Assembly: GCA_025933895.1 (NCBI GenBank)
Contig: JAICZB010000049.1
Location: 1-11,088, forward strand
Origin: Thermoleophilia bacterium
GTDB lineage: Bacteria > Actinomycetota > Thermoleophilia > Gaiellales > Gaiellaceae
Direction: 5' to 3'
DNA: 11,088 bases
Part shown: piece after piece, positions 1 through 6,657 of the stretch
Numbering within the stretch: position 1 is the first letter of the stretch
How the letters are laid out: each line of letters begins with the position of its first letter
Notes under the pieces: model-generated
Databases searched by the model: none
Seen by the model: only the letters and a program-made list of their open reading frames with translations
Told to the model about the DNA's origin: nothing
Position numbers and translations under genes: made by a program

Positions 1-56
1 AACCTGCACCGTGCCGATTAAGAGTCGGCAGCTCTGCCGTGTTGAGCTACGGAGCC
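1..56 (-). tRNA. tRNA-Lys(CUU), 3' end cut by window edge
   Basis: Read on the minus strand, the sequence begins GGCTCCG (acceptor 5' strand), continues into a TAGCTCA..GAGC D-arm, then a TGCCGA/TCGGCA anticodon stem around loop CTCTTAA. Anticodon CTT specifies lysine. The T-arm and acceptor 3' strand lie beyond base 1, so only the first 56 nucleotides are present. It is the last member of the leftward tRNA cluster, 7 bp after tRNA-Phe. Confidence 0.93.
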
Positions 57-63
57 GTTGAGG

Positions 64-137
64 TGTGGCCGGCAGGAGTCGAACCTGCGGCGCGTCGCGT
101 TTCAGGCGACCGCTCTACCGCACTGAGCTACGGCCAC
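64..137 (-). tRNA. tRNA-Phe(GAA)
   Basis: A complete 74-nt cloverleaf can be folded on the minus strand: acceptor GTGGCCG paired with CGGCCAC, D-arm AGCTCAGTGCGGTAGAGC, anticodon stem GTCGC/GCGAC around loop CTGAAAC (anticodon GAA), and T-arm GCAGG-TTCGACT-CCTGC. The discriminator is A and no CCA is encoded (the genome has CCT), so CCA must be added enzymatically. Confidence 0.97.
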
Positions 138-148
138 GCGTAAGTGAG

Positions 149-222
149 TGGGCGAGGCTGGACTCGAACCAGCAACCTCTTGTTTGTAAGACAAGCGCTC
201 TCCACGCTTGAGCTACTCGCCC
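149..222 (-). tRNA. tRNA-Val(UAC)
   Basis: A complete 74-nt cloverleaf: acceptor GGGCGAG/CTCGCCC, D-arm AGCTCAAGCGTGGAGAGC, anticodon stem CTTGT/ACAAG around CTTACAA (anticodon TAC, valine), T-arm GCTGG-TTCGAGT-CCAGC, discriminator A. CCA is not encoded. It is separated from tRNA-Phe by 11 bp. Confidence 0.97.
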
Positions 223-240
223 CTGCTGAACTACTGGGAG

Positions 241-312
241 CTCCGGGACAAGGACTCGAACCTCGACCTCCGCGTTCAGAGCGCGGCGTCCTGGCCGTTA
301 GACGATCCCGGA
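241..312 (-). tRNA. tRNA-Gln(CUG)
   Basis: A complete 72-nt cloverleaf: acceptor TCCGGGA/TCCCGGA, D-arm GTCTAACGGCCAGGAC, anticodon stem CCGCG/CGCGG around CTCTGAA (anticodon CTG, glutamine), T-arm CGAGG-TTCGAGT-CCTTG with one G-U pair. The discriminator is G, as is usual for tRNA-Gln. It is the first tRNA of the leftward cluster, so the cluster promoter should lie just right of 312; I see no convincing -35/-10 pair there. Confidence 0.96.
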
Positions 313-332
313 AAGGGACAATCTCTATGTCT

Positions 333-353
333 CGCCGCGTCCGTGACGCGGCG
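333..353. repeat. Perfect 9-bp hairpin upstream of the tRNA cluster
   Basis: CGCCGCGTC at 333-341 and GACGCGGCG at 345-353 are exact reverse complements around the 3-base loop CGT. It lies 21 bp upstream of mature tRNA-Gln on the minus strand, so it is either in the tRNA leader/promoter region or a remnant terminator. There is no T-run on either side, so I do not call it a terminator. Confidence 0.5.
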
Positions 354-631
354 ATGTTGTTCAAGCCACTCGCCTACGCTTCGACCCTGGATCCTCGCTT
401 CACCGGTTGCGCTACCGGATCGGCGTGTCCTTCGTGGAGGCGTTTTGGAGCCCGGCGCTCGCTACCGCTCCGAATAATCGCAGGCAAAAGCAACCGTTAC
501 ATGAACAGCGTCAATTACCGCGTCGAAGCGGGCGAGGACCTTTCTCTCTCAGGCGGGGCCTCGATTCAGTTCTCGATCTTCTTCAAGCTGAGCATCACCT
601 CGTTCTGTAGTCGTCGATTCGCCCTAAACGA

Positions 632-659
632 CGAGGGCGACCCTCTCGGGTCGCCCTCG
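632..659. terminator. Probable terminator hairpin
   Basis: CGAGGGCGACCC (632-643) and GGGTCGCCCTCG (648-659) form a perfect 12-bp stem with a TCTC loop. T-tracts are weak on both sides (TCGTTT follows it on the minus strand), as is common for high-GC terminators. It is well placed to stop minus-strand transcripts of the 999-3935 operon before they enter the tRNA cluster, but it is about 340 bp beyond the last stop codon. Confidence 0.55.
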
Positions 660-998
660 CTTCGAGCTGCTATGCCGCATTGCTACTAGCGGAAGCACCT
701 CCGAGCGAGGGCTAGGTTCTCGTCGAACCGGCGGCCGTAGAGCGGCTTCTGCCAGCAAGACGTTTCGGGCACGGCGGGGGCCGCGACCAAGCTAAGCGTG
801 TGGGTGTTGATCCTGTTCAGCATCGTTTGACGTGGCTTATGCCGCGCCGGAACATACTCGAAACTCGGTCTCAGCGCAAGCCCAATTTACAAAACCGGCA
901 TAAGATGCCTCGCTTGTGTAGCTCGTCTCACAAGAAATGGTGCTCGGAATCCGGGGGTCACGTTTCCTCAGCGCCGGGATCGAATGACCAGTCCGACC

Positions 999-1853
999 CT
1001 AGAAGCCTTGGGCTTCATTTTGCTGTGGGTCGTTGAGGGTGAGCACGAAGCTGGGTGGTGGGATCGTATGGTCGTCGCTGATCGGAGTCACGGCGGTGCC
1101 TACCGCGAAGTATTCGATGACGTGCGAGCTCCAGCCGTGGCTTCCTTCGTTGAGTTGGACGCCGACGATGCCTTCGGCTTCGACGGCCTCGCCTTCCGCT
1201 TGCATGCGTTCCATCGCGAGCTCGCGGGCGTCGTAGAGCGCCTGGGTGAAGTTCGGCATCTCGGCGTTGCGACCGATCCGGCTGAACCAGCCGCCGAGCC
1301 CCTGATGGGCTACGTGGTAGACGCAGGTTCCCATCACGAGCCCGAGGGGCCGGTAGCCGGCTGAAAGCAGCGTGTAGAAGTCCTGCCCGGAGAGGTCGCT
1401 GGTGAAGGGACGTCCGTTGGGTGCGCGGTGGAGGACGCCTTCGGAGTGGCGGACGGCGGTGCCGATGGCGATGAACTCGGCGAGGTCGTTGCCCCACTCG
1501 TAGCGGCTGACGTCGAGGCGGACGCCGACAACGCCGTCGGCGCCGAGCTGGTCGGCCTCTTCCTCCATCCGTGTCATCGCCAGTTCGCGCGCGTCGTACA
1601 TGGCCTGGGTGAGGACGTCGAGTTCCTGGTTCTGGTTCCACTGCCGCATCTGGAGGCCGATGTGGTAGATCGACGAGCCGACGACGAGTCCCAGCGGCTC
1701 GAAGCCGGCTGCTTTGACCAGTAGGAACTCGTTGACGGTGAGGTCGCTGGTGAAGAAGTGCTTCTCTCGCATCCGCTCCAGCCGTTCGCGGCCGTGCTCG
1801 GGGATGCCGACGGTGGAATCGGGGTCGTACTGCTCCTGCTCTTGGTCACTCAT
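999..1853 (-). CDS. Protein with two YbjQ/DUF74-like domains (copy 1, last gene of operon)
   Basis: A 284-residue soluble protein of unknown function. Two related domains lie at about residues 33-135 and 148-256. Each opens with FTSDL followed by an AGF/AGY-x-PLGLV-x-G-x-x-x-YH block, has a central YDARELAM helix, and closes with a G-(V/I)VGV strand and a (I/V)GTAV strand. These are hallmarks of the YbjQ family (Pfam 'putative heavy-metal-binding', DUF74), which in single-domain form has about 100 residues; metal binding in the family is only putative. No signal peptide or membrane segment is seen. The ATG overlaps the upstream gene's TGA (ATGA), and AGGAG lies 6 bases upstream, so it has its own ribosome site besides coupling. 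It keeps the YH motif in both domains and so looks like the least diverged of the three paralogues. Confidence 0.85.
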   Translation of the reverse strand: MSDQEQEQYDPDSTVGIPEHGRERLERMREKHFFTSDLTVNEFLLVKAAGFEPLGLVVGSSIYHIGLQMRQWNQNQELDVLTQAMYDARELAMTRMEEEADQLGADGVVGVRLDVSRYEWGNDLAEFIAIGTAVRHSEGVLHRAPNGRPFTSDLSGQDFYTLLSAGYRPLGLVMGTCVYHVAHQGLGGWFSRIGRNAEMPNFTQALYDARELAMERMQAEGEAVEAEGIVGVQLNEGSHGWSSHVIEYFAVGTAVTPISDDHTIPPPSFVLTLNDPQQNEAQGF

Positions 1854-2626
1854 GTGGACTCCTGGTCTAGTGCCAGCGCGAGTTGCGGTGATGGCGTTTT
1901 CGGGCGTGGGCCGCTGATAGCTGTTCCGGCGACGTGGAGAGTCACGGTCACGCGGTGCCCCTCGCCTTCGTCTGGTTCGACGTGCTGGTCATAGGTGACG
2001 CCGATCAGACCATCGGCGTCCATACCTCGCCGTTGCGTGTGCAACCGTCCTAGGACATTCGCGCGCGCGGCGACTGCGGTGTGAGAAAGGTCGGGAAGTT
2101 CCTGATTCGAGAACGGGCGACTGCCGCTGTAGGCGTACGAGGTGCGGTAGCCGGGGAGCACTTGCGTGACAGTCGAGGCGGCGACCATTCCCTTGGCCGT
2201 GTAACCGGCCTGCTGAAGAGCTTCGACCTCGCTCCCGCTGAGCATCGTCATCATCGGGATCCCGGATGGATCGCTTCCGGTCGTAACAGCAGTTCCGTTG
2301 ACCACGAACTCGACGAGGCCGAGTCGGCCGCCACGGAGCCGTCGCCTGAACGAGACGCCGACAACGGCATCGGCGCCGAGGTTCACGGCCTCGGACCGCA
2401 GCTGCTCGAGAGCCTGCTCCCTCGCGTGGTTCCATGCCCGCGTCGGGCCGCCCAGCTCCACGTAACCGGCTTTGGGATAGCCGGGCCAGGTACCTCCGGA
2501 GGTGTATGGCCGAGCGGCGAACCCGATCTGATACGCGCAGGCCCCGAACACTTGCCCGAGCGGACGCAGACCGCCCCGCCGGGCGAGCAAGAGATCTGCG
2601 ACGGAGAAGCTGCTCGTATAAGTCAC
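1850..2626 (-). CDS. Protein with two YbjQ/DUF74-like domains (copy 2, diverged)
   Basis: A 258-residue product starting at GTG (2626-2624), which overlaps the previous gene's stop in a GTGA. No good ribosome binding site precedes it, so translational coupling is likely. Domain 1 (about residues 4-114) has LRPLGQVFGACAYQIG and LGADAVVGVSF followed by EFVVNGTAV. Domain 2 (about 125-237) starts MLSGSEVEALQQAGY and ends ADGLIGV..LHVAGTAI, but the YH position of the family is replaced (STVTQV). It lacks the N-terminal extension found in copies 1 and 3, beginning directly with domain 1. Function unknown; by position and pairing of domains it is a paralogue of its neighbours, possibly a subunit of one mixed assembly (inference). 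Confidence 0.82.
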   Translation of the reverse strand: MTYTSSFSVADLLLARRGGLRPLGQVFGACAYQIGFAARPYTSGGTWPGYPKAGYVELGGPTRAWNHAREQALEQLRSEAVNLGADAVVGVSFRRRLRGGRLGLVEFVVNGTAVTTGSDPSGIPMMTMLSGSEVEALQQAGYTAKGMVAASTVTQVLPGYRTSYAYSGSRPFSNQELPDLSHTAVAARANVLGRLHTQRRGMDADGLIGVTYDQHVEPDEGEGHRVTVTLHVAGTAISGPRPKTPSPQLALALDQEST

Positions 2627-3558
2627 GACAGCGGCACCGCCACGTAGACCGGCGGGTCCTCCTCCTTGTGCTCGAGTTCGAACACAGACGTCGCTAAGAC
2701 GTGCAGGGTGAGAACGAGGTCGGTGCGTTTCGCCCCGCCGCCGAGATCGACCTCACGCTCCTCGTGGGACGTCTCGATCGACACTCCCAGCAGGCCGTGT
2801 GCTCCTCGCTCGTGCGCCTGCCGCGTGGCCCGCAGCATGGCCTCGCGGCGCGCATCGTAGAGCCCGCGGGTGAAATCCGGGAACTCCTGATTCTGGAAAC
2901 GGCTCCCGCCGAAGGCAAACCGCGCCTGCTGCTGCTGAGGGCCCGCGATCACATACAGGACAGTGGTGCCGGCAACCAGGCCCGCCGGCCAGAAGCCGTG
3001 GCGAAAGAGCGCAGCGAACTCCTGCCCGGATAGGTTCGACAGCACCGGCGTGTCATGCAGCTCGTAGCGCTCGGAGGCCACCGCCGTCCCGGTGGCGACG
3101 AACTCGATCACGTCCTGGCTCCAGTCATAGCGGCCCCGAGTAAGCCGCACGCCGACGACGGCGTCTGCCCCGCATAACCGCGCCTCTTCCGAAAGGCGCC
3201 CGAGCGCGAGCCGGCGCGCCTCGTTCCAGGCCTCGGTCTGCGTCTCCAGCTCCCAGCTCTCCGCGCCACCAGACACGGGATTCACCCCCCCGCCGAATCC
3301 GCCCGAGCCGGGCGTCCACTGCCAACCCACGTGGTAGAAGCAACTCCCCATCACCTGCGTCAGCGGCCGGAAGGCCGCCTCTCGGGTGAGCAAGAACTCG
3401 TTCGTCGACAGATCGCTCGTGAAAAACCGCTTGCGTCTACCGACCTCGCGCAACCGCTCCTGCGCCGCCAGCGGCAGCCCTCCCGCCTCGATCTCCCGCA
3501 GACTCGCCTCCGCCCGAGCCTGCTCCTCGCCCTCCGATCTCCTGGGACCGCGACCCAT
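2623..3558 (-). CDS. Protein with two YbjQ/DUF74-like domains (copy 3)
   Basis: A 311-residue product. Residues 1-43 are a charged, probably helical extension (EEQARAEASLREIEAGG), followed by domain 1 (about 44-160; RFFTSDLSTNEFLL, VMGSCFYHVG, CGADAVVGVRL, ATGTAV) and domain 2 (about 171-292; LSNLSGQEFAALF, AHGLLGVS, LTLHVLATSVF). A Gly-rich insertion at about 82-99 interrupts domain 1 and a QQQQ stretch lies in domain 2, probably loops. Domain 2 lacks the YH motif (TTVLYVI). The ATG shares one base with the upstream stop (TGATG), which again indicates coupled translation. It closely resembles copy 1 at its start (FFTSDL.x.NEFLL). Function unknown. Confidence 0.84.
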   Translation of the reverse strand: MGRGPRRSEGEEQARAEASLREIEAGGLPLAAQERLREVGRRKRFFTSDLSTNEFLLTREAAFRPLTQVMGSCFYHVGWQWTPGSGGFGGGVNPVSGGAESWELETQTEAWNEARRLALGRLSEEARLCGADAVVGVRLTRGRYDWSQDVIEFVATGTAVASERYELHDTPVLSNLSGQEFAALFRHGFWPAGLVAGTTVLYVIAGPQQQQARFAFGGSRFQNQEFPDFTRGLYDARREAMLRATRQAHERGAHGLLGVSIETSHEEREVDLGGGAKRTDLVLTLHVLATSVFELEHKEEDPPVYVAVPLS

Positions 3559-3935
3559 CAGCCCGACAGCAACTGCTCCAGTGCCGCCCGACCCCGCTCG
3601 CTCCGCTCCGCCACCGCGAGGAGCTCAGCCGACATCCGATCGATCCACTCGTCCAAGGGAAGCTCCTCCGTCTTCAACGAGATCCCGCGCACGACGGCCC
3701 GCCGGCGACATTCAACGTCGCCCCGACCCGCCTCCAACTCGTACCTAGACTCACCCAACTCGACCTCGAGTCTCCGCACATGCTTGTCCCCGAACAACCC
3801 GCCCCGCTCGACACGAACATGCTCCGGGAACGACCCCTCCAGCTTCGCAGCCAACGCCTGCACGAATGCACGCATATCCGTCGCGTCAGCACGCAACGAC
3901 GCTGCCAACAGATCGAAGTCCCGCTGGCCCTCCAC
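3558..3935 (-). CDS. Conserved-looking 125-residue protein of unknown function, first gene of YbjQ-domain operon
   Basis: A GTG-initiated 125-residue soluble protein. Visible features are a helical N-terminus (QRDFDLLAASLRADATDM), a basic/aromatic beta-rich middle (HVRVERGGLFGDKHVRRLEV), the segment RGISLKTEELPLDEWI, and a terminal helix (ERSERGRAALEQLL). I do not recognise a named domain. It is coupled to the next gene by TGATG. The start is uncertain: a TACGAT box lies exactly 6 bases before the GTG, as in leaderless actinobacterial transcripts, and no ribosome site is present. Yet the frame stays open for 13 codons further upstream and reads LFYDPN immediately before the GTG, which could be a lost true N-terminus. 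The integrated element begins about 180 bp upstream. Confidence 0.72.
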   Translation of the reverse strand: MEGQRDFDLLAASLRADATDMRAFVQALAAKLEGSFPEHVRVERGGLFGDKHVRRLEVELGESRYELEAGRGDVECRRRAVVRGISLKTEELPLDEWIDRMSAELLAVAERSERGRAALEQLLSG

Positions 3936-3941
3936 ATTGGG

Positions 3942-3947
3942 ATCGTA
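3942..3947 (-). promoter_or_regulatory. Possible -10 box of a leaderless promoter for the YbjQ-domain operon
   Basis: On the minus strand TACGAT is followed by six bases and then the GTG start codon at 3935. TANNNT placed 6-7 bases before the start codon is the layout of leaderless transcripts, common in actinobacteria. I see no good -35 element 16-18 bases further upstream, so the call is tentative. Confidence 0.35.
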
Positions 3948-4002
3948 GAAAAGGCGAACCCCGACGCGCCGTTACCCCGGCGGGAGTTCGGAACGGGGCT
4001 CC

Positions 4003-4018
4003 CTGCCTCAAGAGGCAG
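4003..4018. repeat. Small hairpin between operon and left att-like repeat
   Basis: CTGCCT and AGGCAG pair around CAAG. It sits in the 169-bp non-coding stretch 3948-4116, which also has GTTACC at 3971 and its complement GGTAAC at 4032 that could enclose it in a larger fold. No T-run follows on either strand. No other feature is seen in this stretch. Confidence 0.3.
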
Positions 4019-4116
4019 CAGCGTCAAGACGCGGTAACCGGAGATGGGCGAGCTGGAACGCAAGCTGACCGATGCACACGTGGAGGGTCCGACCGTTGCC
4101 AGGTTTGGCACACCGG

Positions 4117-4158
4117 TGGTAAGGAGGGGGTCGACGGTTCGAGTCCGTCAGAGGGCTT
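4117..4158 (+). repeat. Left att-like site: tRNA-Thr(GGU) 3'-half fragment
   Basis: The fragment starts with the anticodon-loop sequence TGGTAA (anticodon GGT), followed by the anticodon-stem 3' strand and variable loop, the T-arm GACGG-TTCGAGT-CCGTC, and the acceptor 3' strand GAGGGCT. The tRNA 5' half (expected AGCCCTC and a D-arm) is absent upstream. It matches the copy at 10898-10939 in 38 of 42 positions, and the four differences are paired in the T-stem. It ends 4 bp before the integrase stop codon. Confidence 0.75.
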
Positions 4159-4162
4159 GCAG

Positions 4163-5305
4163 TTATCTCCTGCTTAGACGCTGTCTTTGTTGCCGTGATT
4201 GACGGCGACGTGCGTCTTCGACGTCCACGCGGCGTCCACGGTGTGGACGTCGGCGCTGATTCGAGTGGGTGTCGAGGAGCTGGATTGCGTGTTCTCGTCC
4301 GTCGCGGGCGAGGTGGCCGTAGTGACGGTCGATCATCGTCAGGCTCGCACCCATATAACGGGAGAGATCGAAGGTGGAGATCCCGGCACGAAGCGCGAAG
4401 GTCGCGAAGGTGTGTCGGAGATCGTAGACGCGGCGTCGAGGGTCGATCCCGGCCGCTTCCTGGGCCGGCGCCCAGTGCCGGTTGCGGAAGTTGTGCAGAT
4501 CGAAGTGGCCGCCCTCGGAAGCCGGAAAGACAAGCGCGCCATGCTCCCGTGGTAGAGCGTCGAGCGCGGCAAGAGCGCGCGCTTGCAGCGGGACTGCACG
4601 CATGCTCGCCTCGGTCTTCGGGTACTTGACGCGCCCGTTCCGATAGCTGCGGCGCACGTACACGACCCGCTGCTCACGATCGACGTCTCGCCACTCGAGC
4701 GCAAGCCACTCGCCCGGCCGGAGCCCGGTCGCAGCCGCGAACACCACGAGAGGACCGTAGACGCCAAGCTTCGCCGCGACCGCCTCCACCTCCTCCCACG
4801 ACTCGAACGGTCGCTTCTCCGTGCGACGCCGCTGCGGGTTGTCCACTCCATGCTTTGCCGGGTTGACATCGATCAGGCCCCACTCGACCGCCCGGTTCAG
4901 CACCTGACGCAACGCCTGTGTTGCCTCGAAGCGATGGCCAGTCGGAATCGTCATTCGCCAAGCCGCGATCTCCGGCGGGTGCAACTGGCCGAGACGCCGT
5001 TCGCCGAACACCCGCACAGACTTCGCCAGCAGCCAACGAAGCTTGTCGACCGTCTCCGGCTCGCCGCCATGCTGGCGAAGGTAGACATCGACGAACTCCT
5101 GCAAGGTCGGCGTCTCGACGAGGCCGCGTTCTCGGCGCAAGCGCTCGAGCGCCCGCTCGAGCGCTTCCACCGCTGCCTGTTCAGTCGCGAAGCCACCACG
5201 CTGAACACGCCGCGCACCACGACCGCCTACGCGGTAGCGATACGCCCATCGCGTCTCGCCCCCGCTCCCGGAGGCGAGCTGGAATACCTGTCCCTGTTGC
5301 TGCAT
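4163..5305 (-). CDS. Tyrosine recombinase/integrase
   Basis: A 380-residue phage-type site-specific recombinase, which should integrate and excise the element at the tRNA-Thr site. The start is ATG at 5305, preceded by AAGGAG with 9-base spacing; an in-frame TTG lies one codon earlier. Numbering from that TTG: an arm-type DNA-binding N-terminus (about 15-65), a core-binding SAM-like domain (about 67-155) and the catalytic domain (about 165-340). Catalytic residues visible are Arg197 (ATGLRPGE), Lys231 (YPKTEAS), Arg298 in YDLRHTFAT (Tyr295 in place of the usual His), and nucleophile Tyr330 (DRHYGHL); Ala321 replaces the second His. These substitutions are common in actinobacterial integrases. 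The last about 35 residues are extremely Arg-rich and probably out of frame: the +1 frame gives a more protein-like tail ending NHGNKDSV with stop at 4174-4176, which suggests a frameshift after the catalytic domain. Confidence 0.93.
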   Translation of the reverse strand: MQQQGQVFQLASGSGGETRWAYRYRVGGRGARRVQRGGFATEQAAVEALERALERLRRERGLVETPTLQEFVDVYLRQHGGEPETVDKLRWLLAKSVRVFGERRLGQLHPPEIAAWRMTIPTGHRFEATQALRQVLNRAVEWGLIDVNPAKHGVDNPQRRRTEKRPFESWEEVEAVAAKLGVYGPLVVFAAATGLRPGEWLALEWRDVDREQRVVYVRRSYRNGRVKYPKTEASMRAVPLQARALAALDALPREHGALVFPASEGGHFDLHNFRNRHWAPAQEAAGIDPRRRVYDLRHTFATFALRAGISTFDLSRYMGASLTMIDRHYGHLARDGREHAIQLLDTHSNQRRRPHRGRRVDVEDARRRQSRQQRQRLSRR

Positions 5306-5502
5306 CAAGGGTCACTCCTTTCGAGCCGACCCCCTCGCCGAGATGCTGCCCGGGACAACCCAAAGTGATCCCCACCCGCCACGAAGAACGCCGCCTCACC
5401 TCATGGGCGTACCGTGTGGTCGGGCTCGATCTTCCACCAGGGTGATCCAGGCTCAGCTCGAGAGGGAGCCCGACACGAAGCTCTGCGCCACGGCGGACGA
5501 GA

Positions 5503-5520
5503 GATGACTACATGGTCATC
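5503..5520. repeat. Hairpin in the gap between HTH_42 gene and integrase
   Basis: GATGAC and GTCATC pair around TACATG, 36 bp beyond the stop codon of the winged-helix gene. It could be a weak terminator of the leftward cargo operon, but no T-run follows. The rest of the 250-bp gap 5306-5555 has no supportable gene; a minus-strand frame across it is a continuation of a shadow frame. Confidence 0.3.
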
Positions 5521-5555
5521 GGCGACATCGATCGGGGATTTCGACGGCCGCGCGC

Positions 5556-6632
5556 TCATCTCCAGATGAGACGCTGCGTTGCCGCATCGGGGCTGAGAAA
5601 TGCAAGCAGCTCTTGTGCTTCTTTGCGGATGTCGGCGCGTTGCTGGCGCGAGATGTGAGTGCGAGCGTTGATCTCGAGGGTTGCGTGCGTCTTCTCTCGG
5701 GTCAGCTTCCAGGCTCCGGCGAGGAAGCCGTCGGCGAGGAGGGCGCCGCGGTTTCGGAAGGAGCTGTTCCACTGCACGTTGTTGACGATGCGGCTGCGGT
5801 CTGCGTGGGAGAGGAAGACGTTGTCGTACTCGGGTAGTAAGCGGACCGGCGCCGGAGTGTCGGATTCGGCGATCACGCCGTCCTCGACGTCGAAGAGGGT
5901 GCGGCCGTGCTCGTCCTTGTAGGCACGCAGACAGGGCCGAAGGCGCTCGAGGACGCGTTGGATGTCGGTGAGCCATGACCAAGTGCGAATGTCGGCGGCG
6001 GTCGCCGGGCCGAAGACACGCAGGTAGCGAAGGACGAGATCGTCGGCGGTCGCCACCTCGCCGGCACGGTCGTCCAGCCAGGTGGCGAGCGTCGTCACCG
6101 TCGGTTGCAGCGTCCGGCCCCAGACGCCGCGCGGCGTGATCTGGACGAGGGGGACGAGGTAGCGGACGGCGTACGCGAGCGCCTTCGCGTCACAGGCGGG
6201 CCACTCCGCACCGAGGGCATCGCGAAGTTGCGCGATCGTTCTCGGCTCCTGCTCGAGCAATTCGCTGCCGCCCGCGAGCACCGGCCGAAGATCGACGCCG
6301 TCGAGCGCGCGAGCGAAAGGGCTCGACGCGAACGCTCGCTCGAGCATCTGCTGCAGCAGCGGCCGCAGCCGGAGCGCGTCATCGCTGCTGACGAGATGAA
6401 GCGTCGAGCGCAGGAACGTCATGCGCACCGCGCGGCGCGCGAGCAGCGCCTCCCCGAGCTCATTCGGGTCGAACGAACGAAGCCGCGACCACAACCCCAC
6501 GTACGGGTCGAGCGGAACCTGCGCCTGCATCCCGACGAGCCGTTCGACCATGTCGAGTGGATCGGCGTCGACGCGCTCGAGCAGCGACTGGCGCGCGAGC
6601 AGCGTTCGGTTGAGGGTGCGCCGGTCGAGCAC
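5556..6632 (-). CDS. Winged-helix (HTH_42) protein, AlkZ-like DNA glycosylase candidate
   Basis: About 358 residues from GTG at 6632, 25 bp after the epoxide hydrolase stop. The frame is open further upstream, but that part overlaps the hydrolase gene in another frame and is not protein-like. The sequence fits the HTH_42 family (tandem winged helices), which includes the DNA glycosylases AlkZ and YcaQ; these excise bulky or cross-linked alkyl adducts. The N-terminal block MVERLVGMQAQVPLDPY carries Gln36-Ala-Gln38, at the position of the catalytic QxQ motif (Gln37/Gln39) known for Streptomyces AlkZ. Other family-like parts are RRAVRMTFLRSTLHLVSSDD, TWSWLTDIQRVLERLRP and RLLPEYDNVFLSHADR. Being in one operon with an epoxide hydrolase supports a role in repair of electrophile damage (inference). 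Many family members are annotated only as 'winged helix DNA-binding domain' proteins. Confidence 0.85.
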   Translation of the reverse strand: MLDRRTLNRTLLARQSLLERVDADPLDMVERLVGMQAQVPLDPYVGLWSRLRSFDPNELGEALLARRAVRMTFLRSTLHLVSSDDALRLRPLLQQMLERAFASSPFARALDGVDLRPVLAGGSELLEQEPRTIAQLRDALGAEWPACDAKALAYAVRYLVPLVQITPRGVWGRTLQPTVTTLATWLDDRAGEVATADDLVLRYLRVFGPATAADIRTWSWLTDIQRVLERLRPCLRAYKDEHGRTLFDVEDGVIAESDTPAPVRLLPEYDNVFLSHADRSRIVNNVQWNSSFRNRGALLADGFLAGAWKLTREKTHATLEINARTHISRQQRADIRKEAQELLAFLSPDAATQRLIWR

Positions 6633-6657
6633 GGCTTCGGGTGCGATTCCGGCCGGC

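Larger units (their letters stand above)
313..998. other. 686-bp intergenic region without a supportable gene
   Basis: Between the tRNA cluster and the end of the YbjQ-type operon no open frame has a recognisable product, a good ribosome binding site or coding-like third positions. The frames on the plus strand run through the tRNA genes on the opposite strand or lack a start signal. The only structured elements seen are the hairpins at 333-353 and 632-659. Around 480-620 the base composition is slightly less GC-rich than the flanks. Confidence 0.6.

Noticed and set aside
144..689. Long plus-strand open frame through the tRNA cluster and beyond
   Set aside because: Its first part is the antisense of three or more tRNA genes, it has no ribosome site, and the remainder (from the ATG at 501) has no family resemblance.
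1002..1016. Hairpin GAAGCC-TTG-GGCTTC followed by ATTTT on the plus strand
   Set aside because: It lies inside the last codons of the 999-1853 gene; the T-run is on the strand with no upstream gene, so a terminator role is doubtful.
4040..4120. Possible group I intron or intact tRNA-Thr upstream of the left fragment
   Set aside because: The fragment begins at an anticodon loop, a known intron site, but no 5' tRNA half or intron core motif could be found upstream; recombinase attachment explains it better given the adjacent integrase.
5401..5982. 193-codon minus-strand frame overlapping the HTH_42 gene
   Set aside because: It is an Arg/Pro-rich shadow of the HTH_42 frame; the part beyond 5556 has no start signal and no recognised domain.
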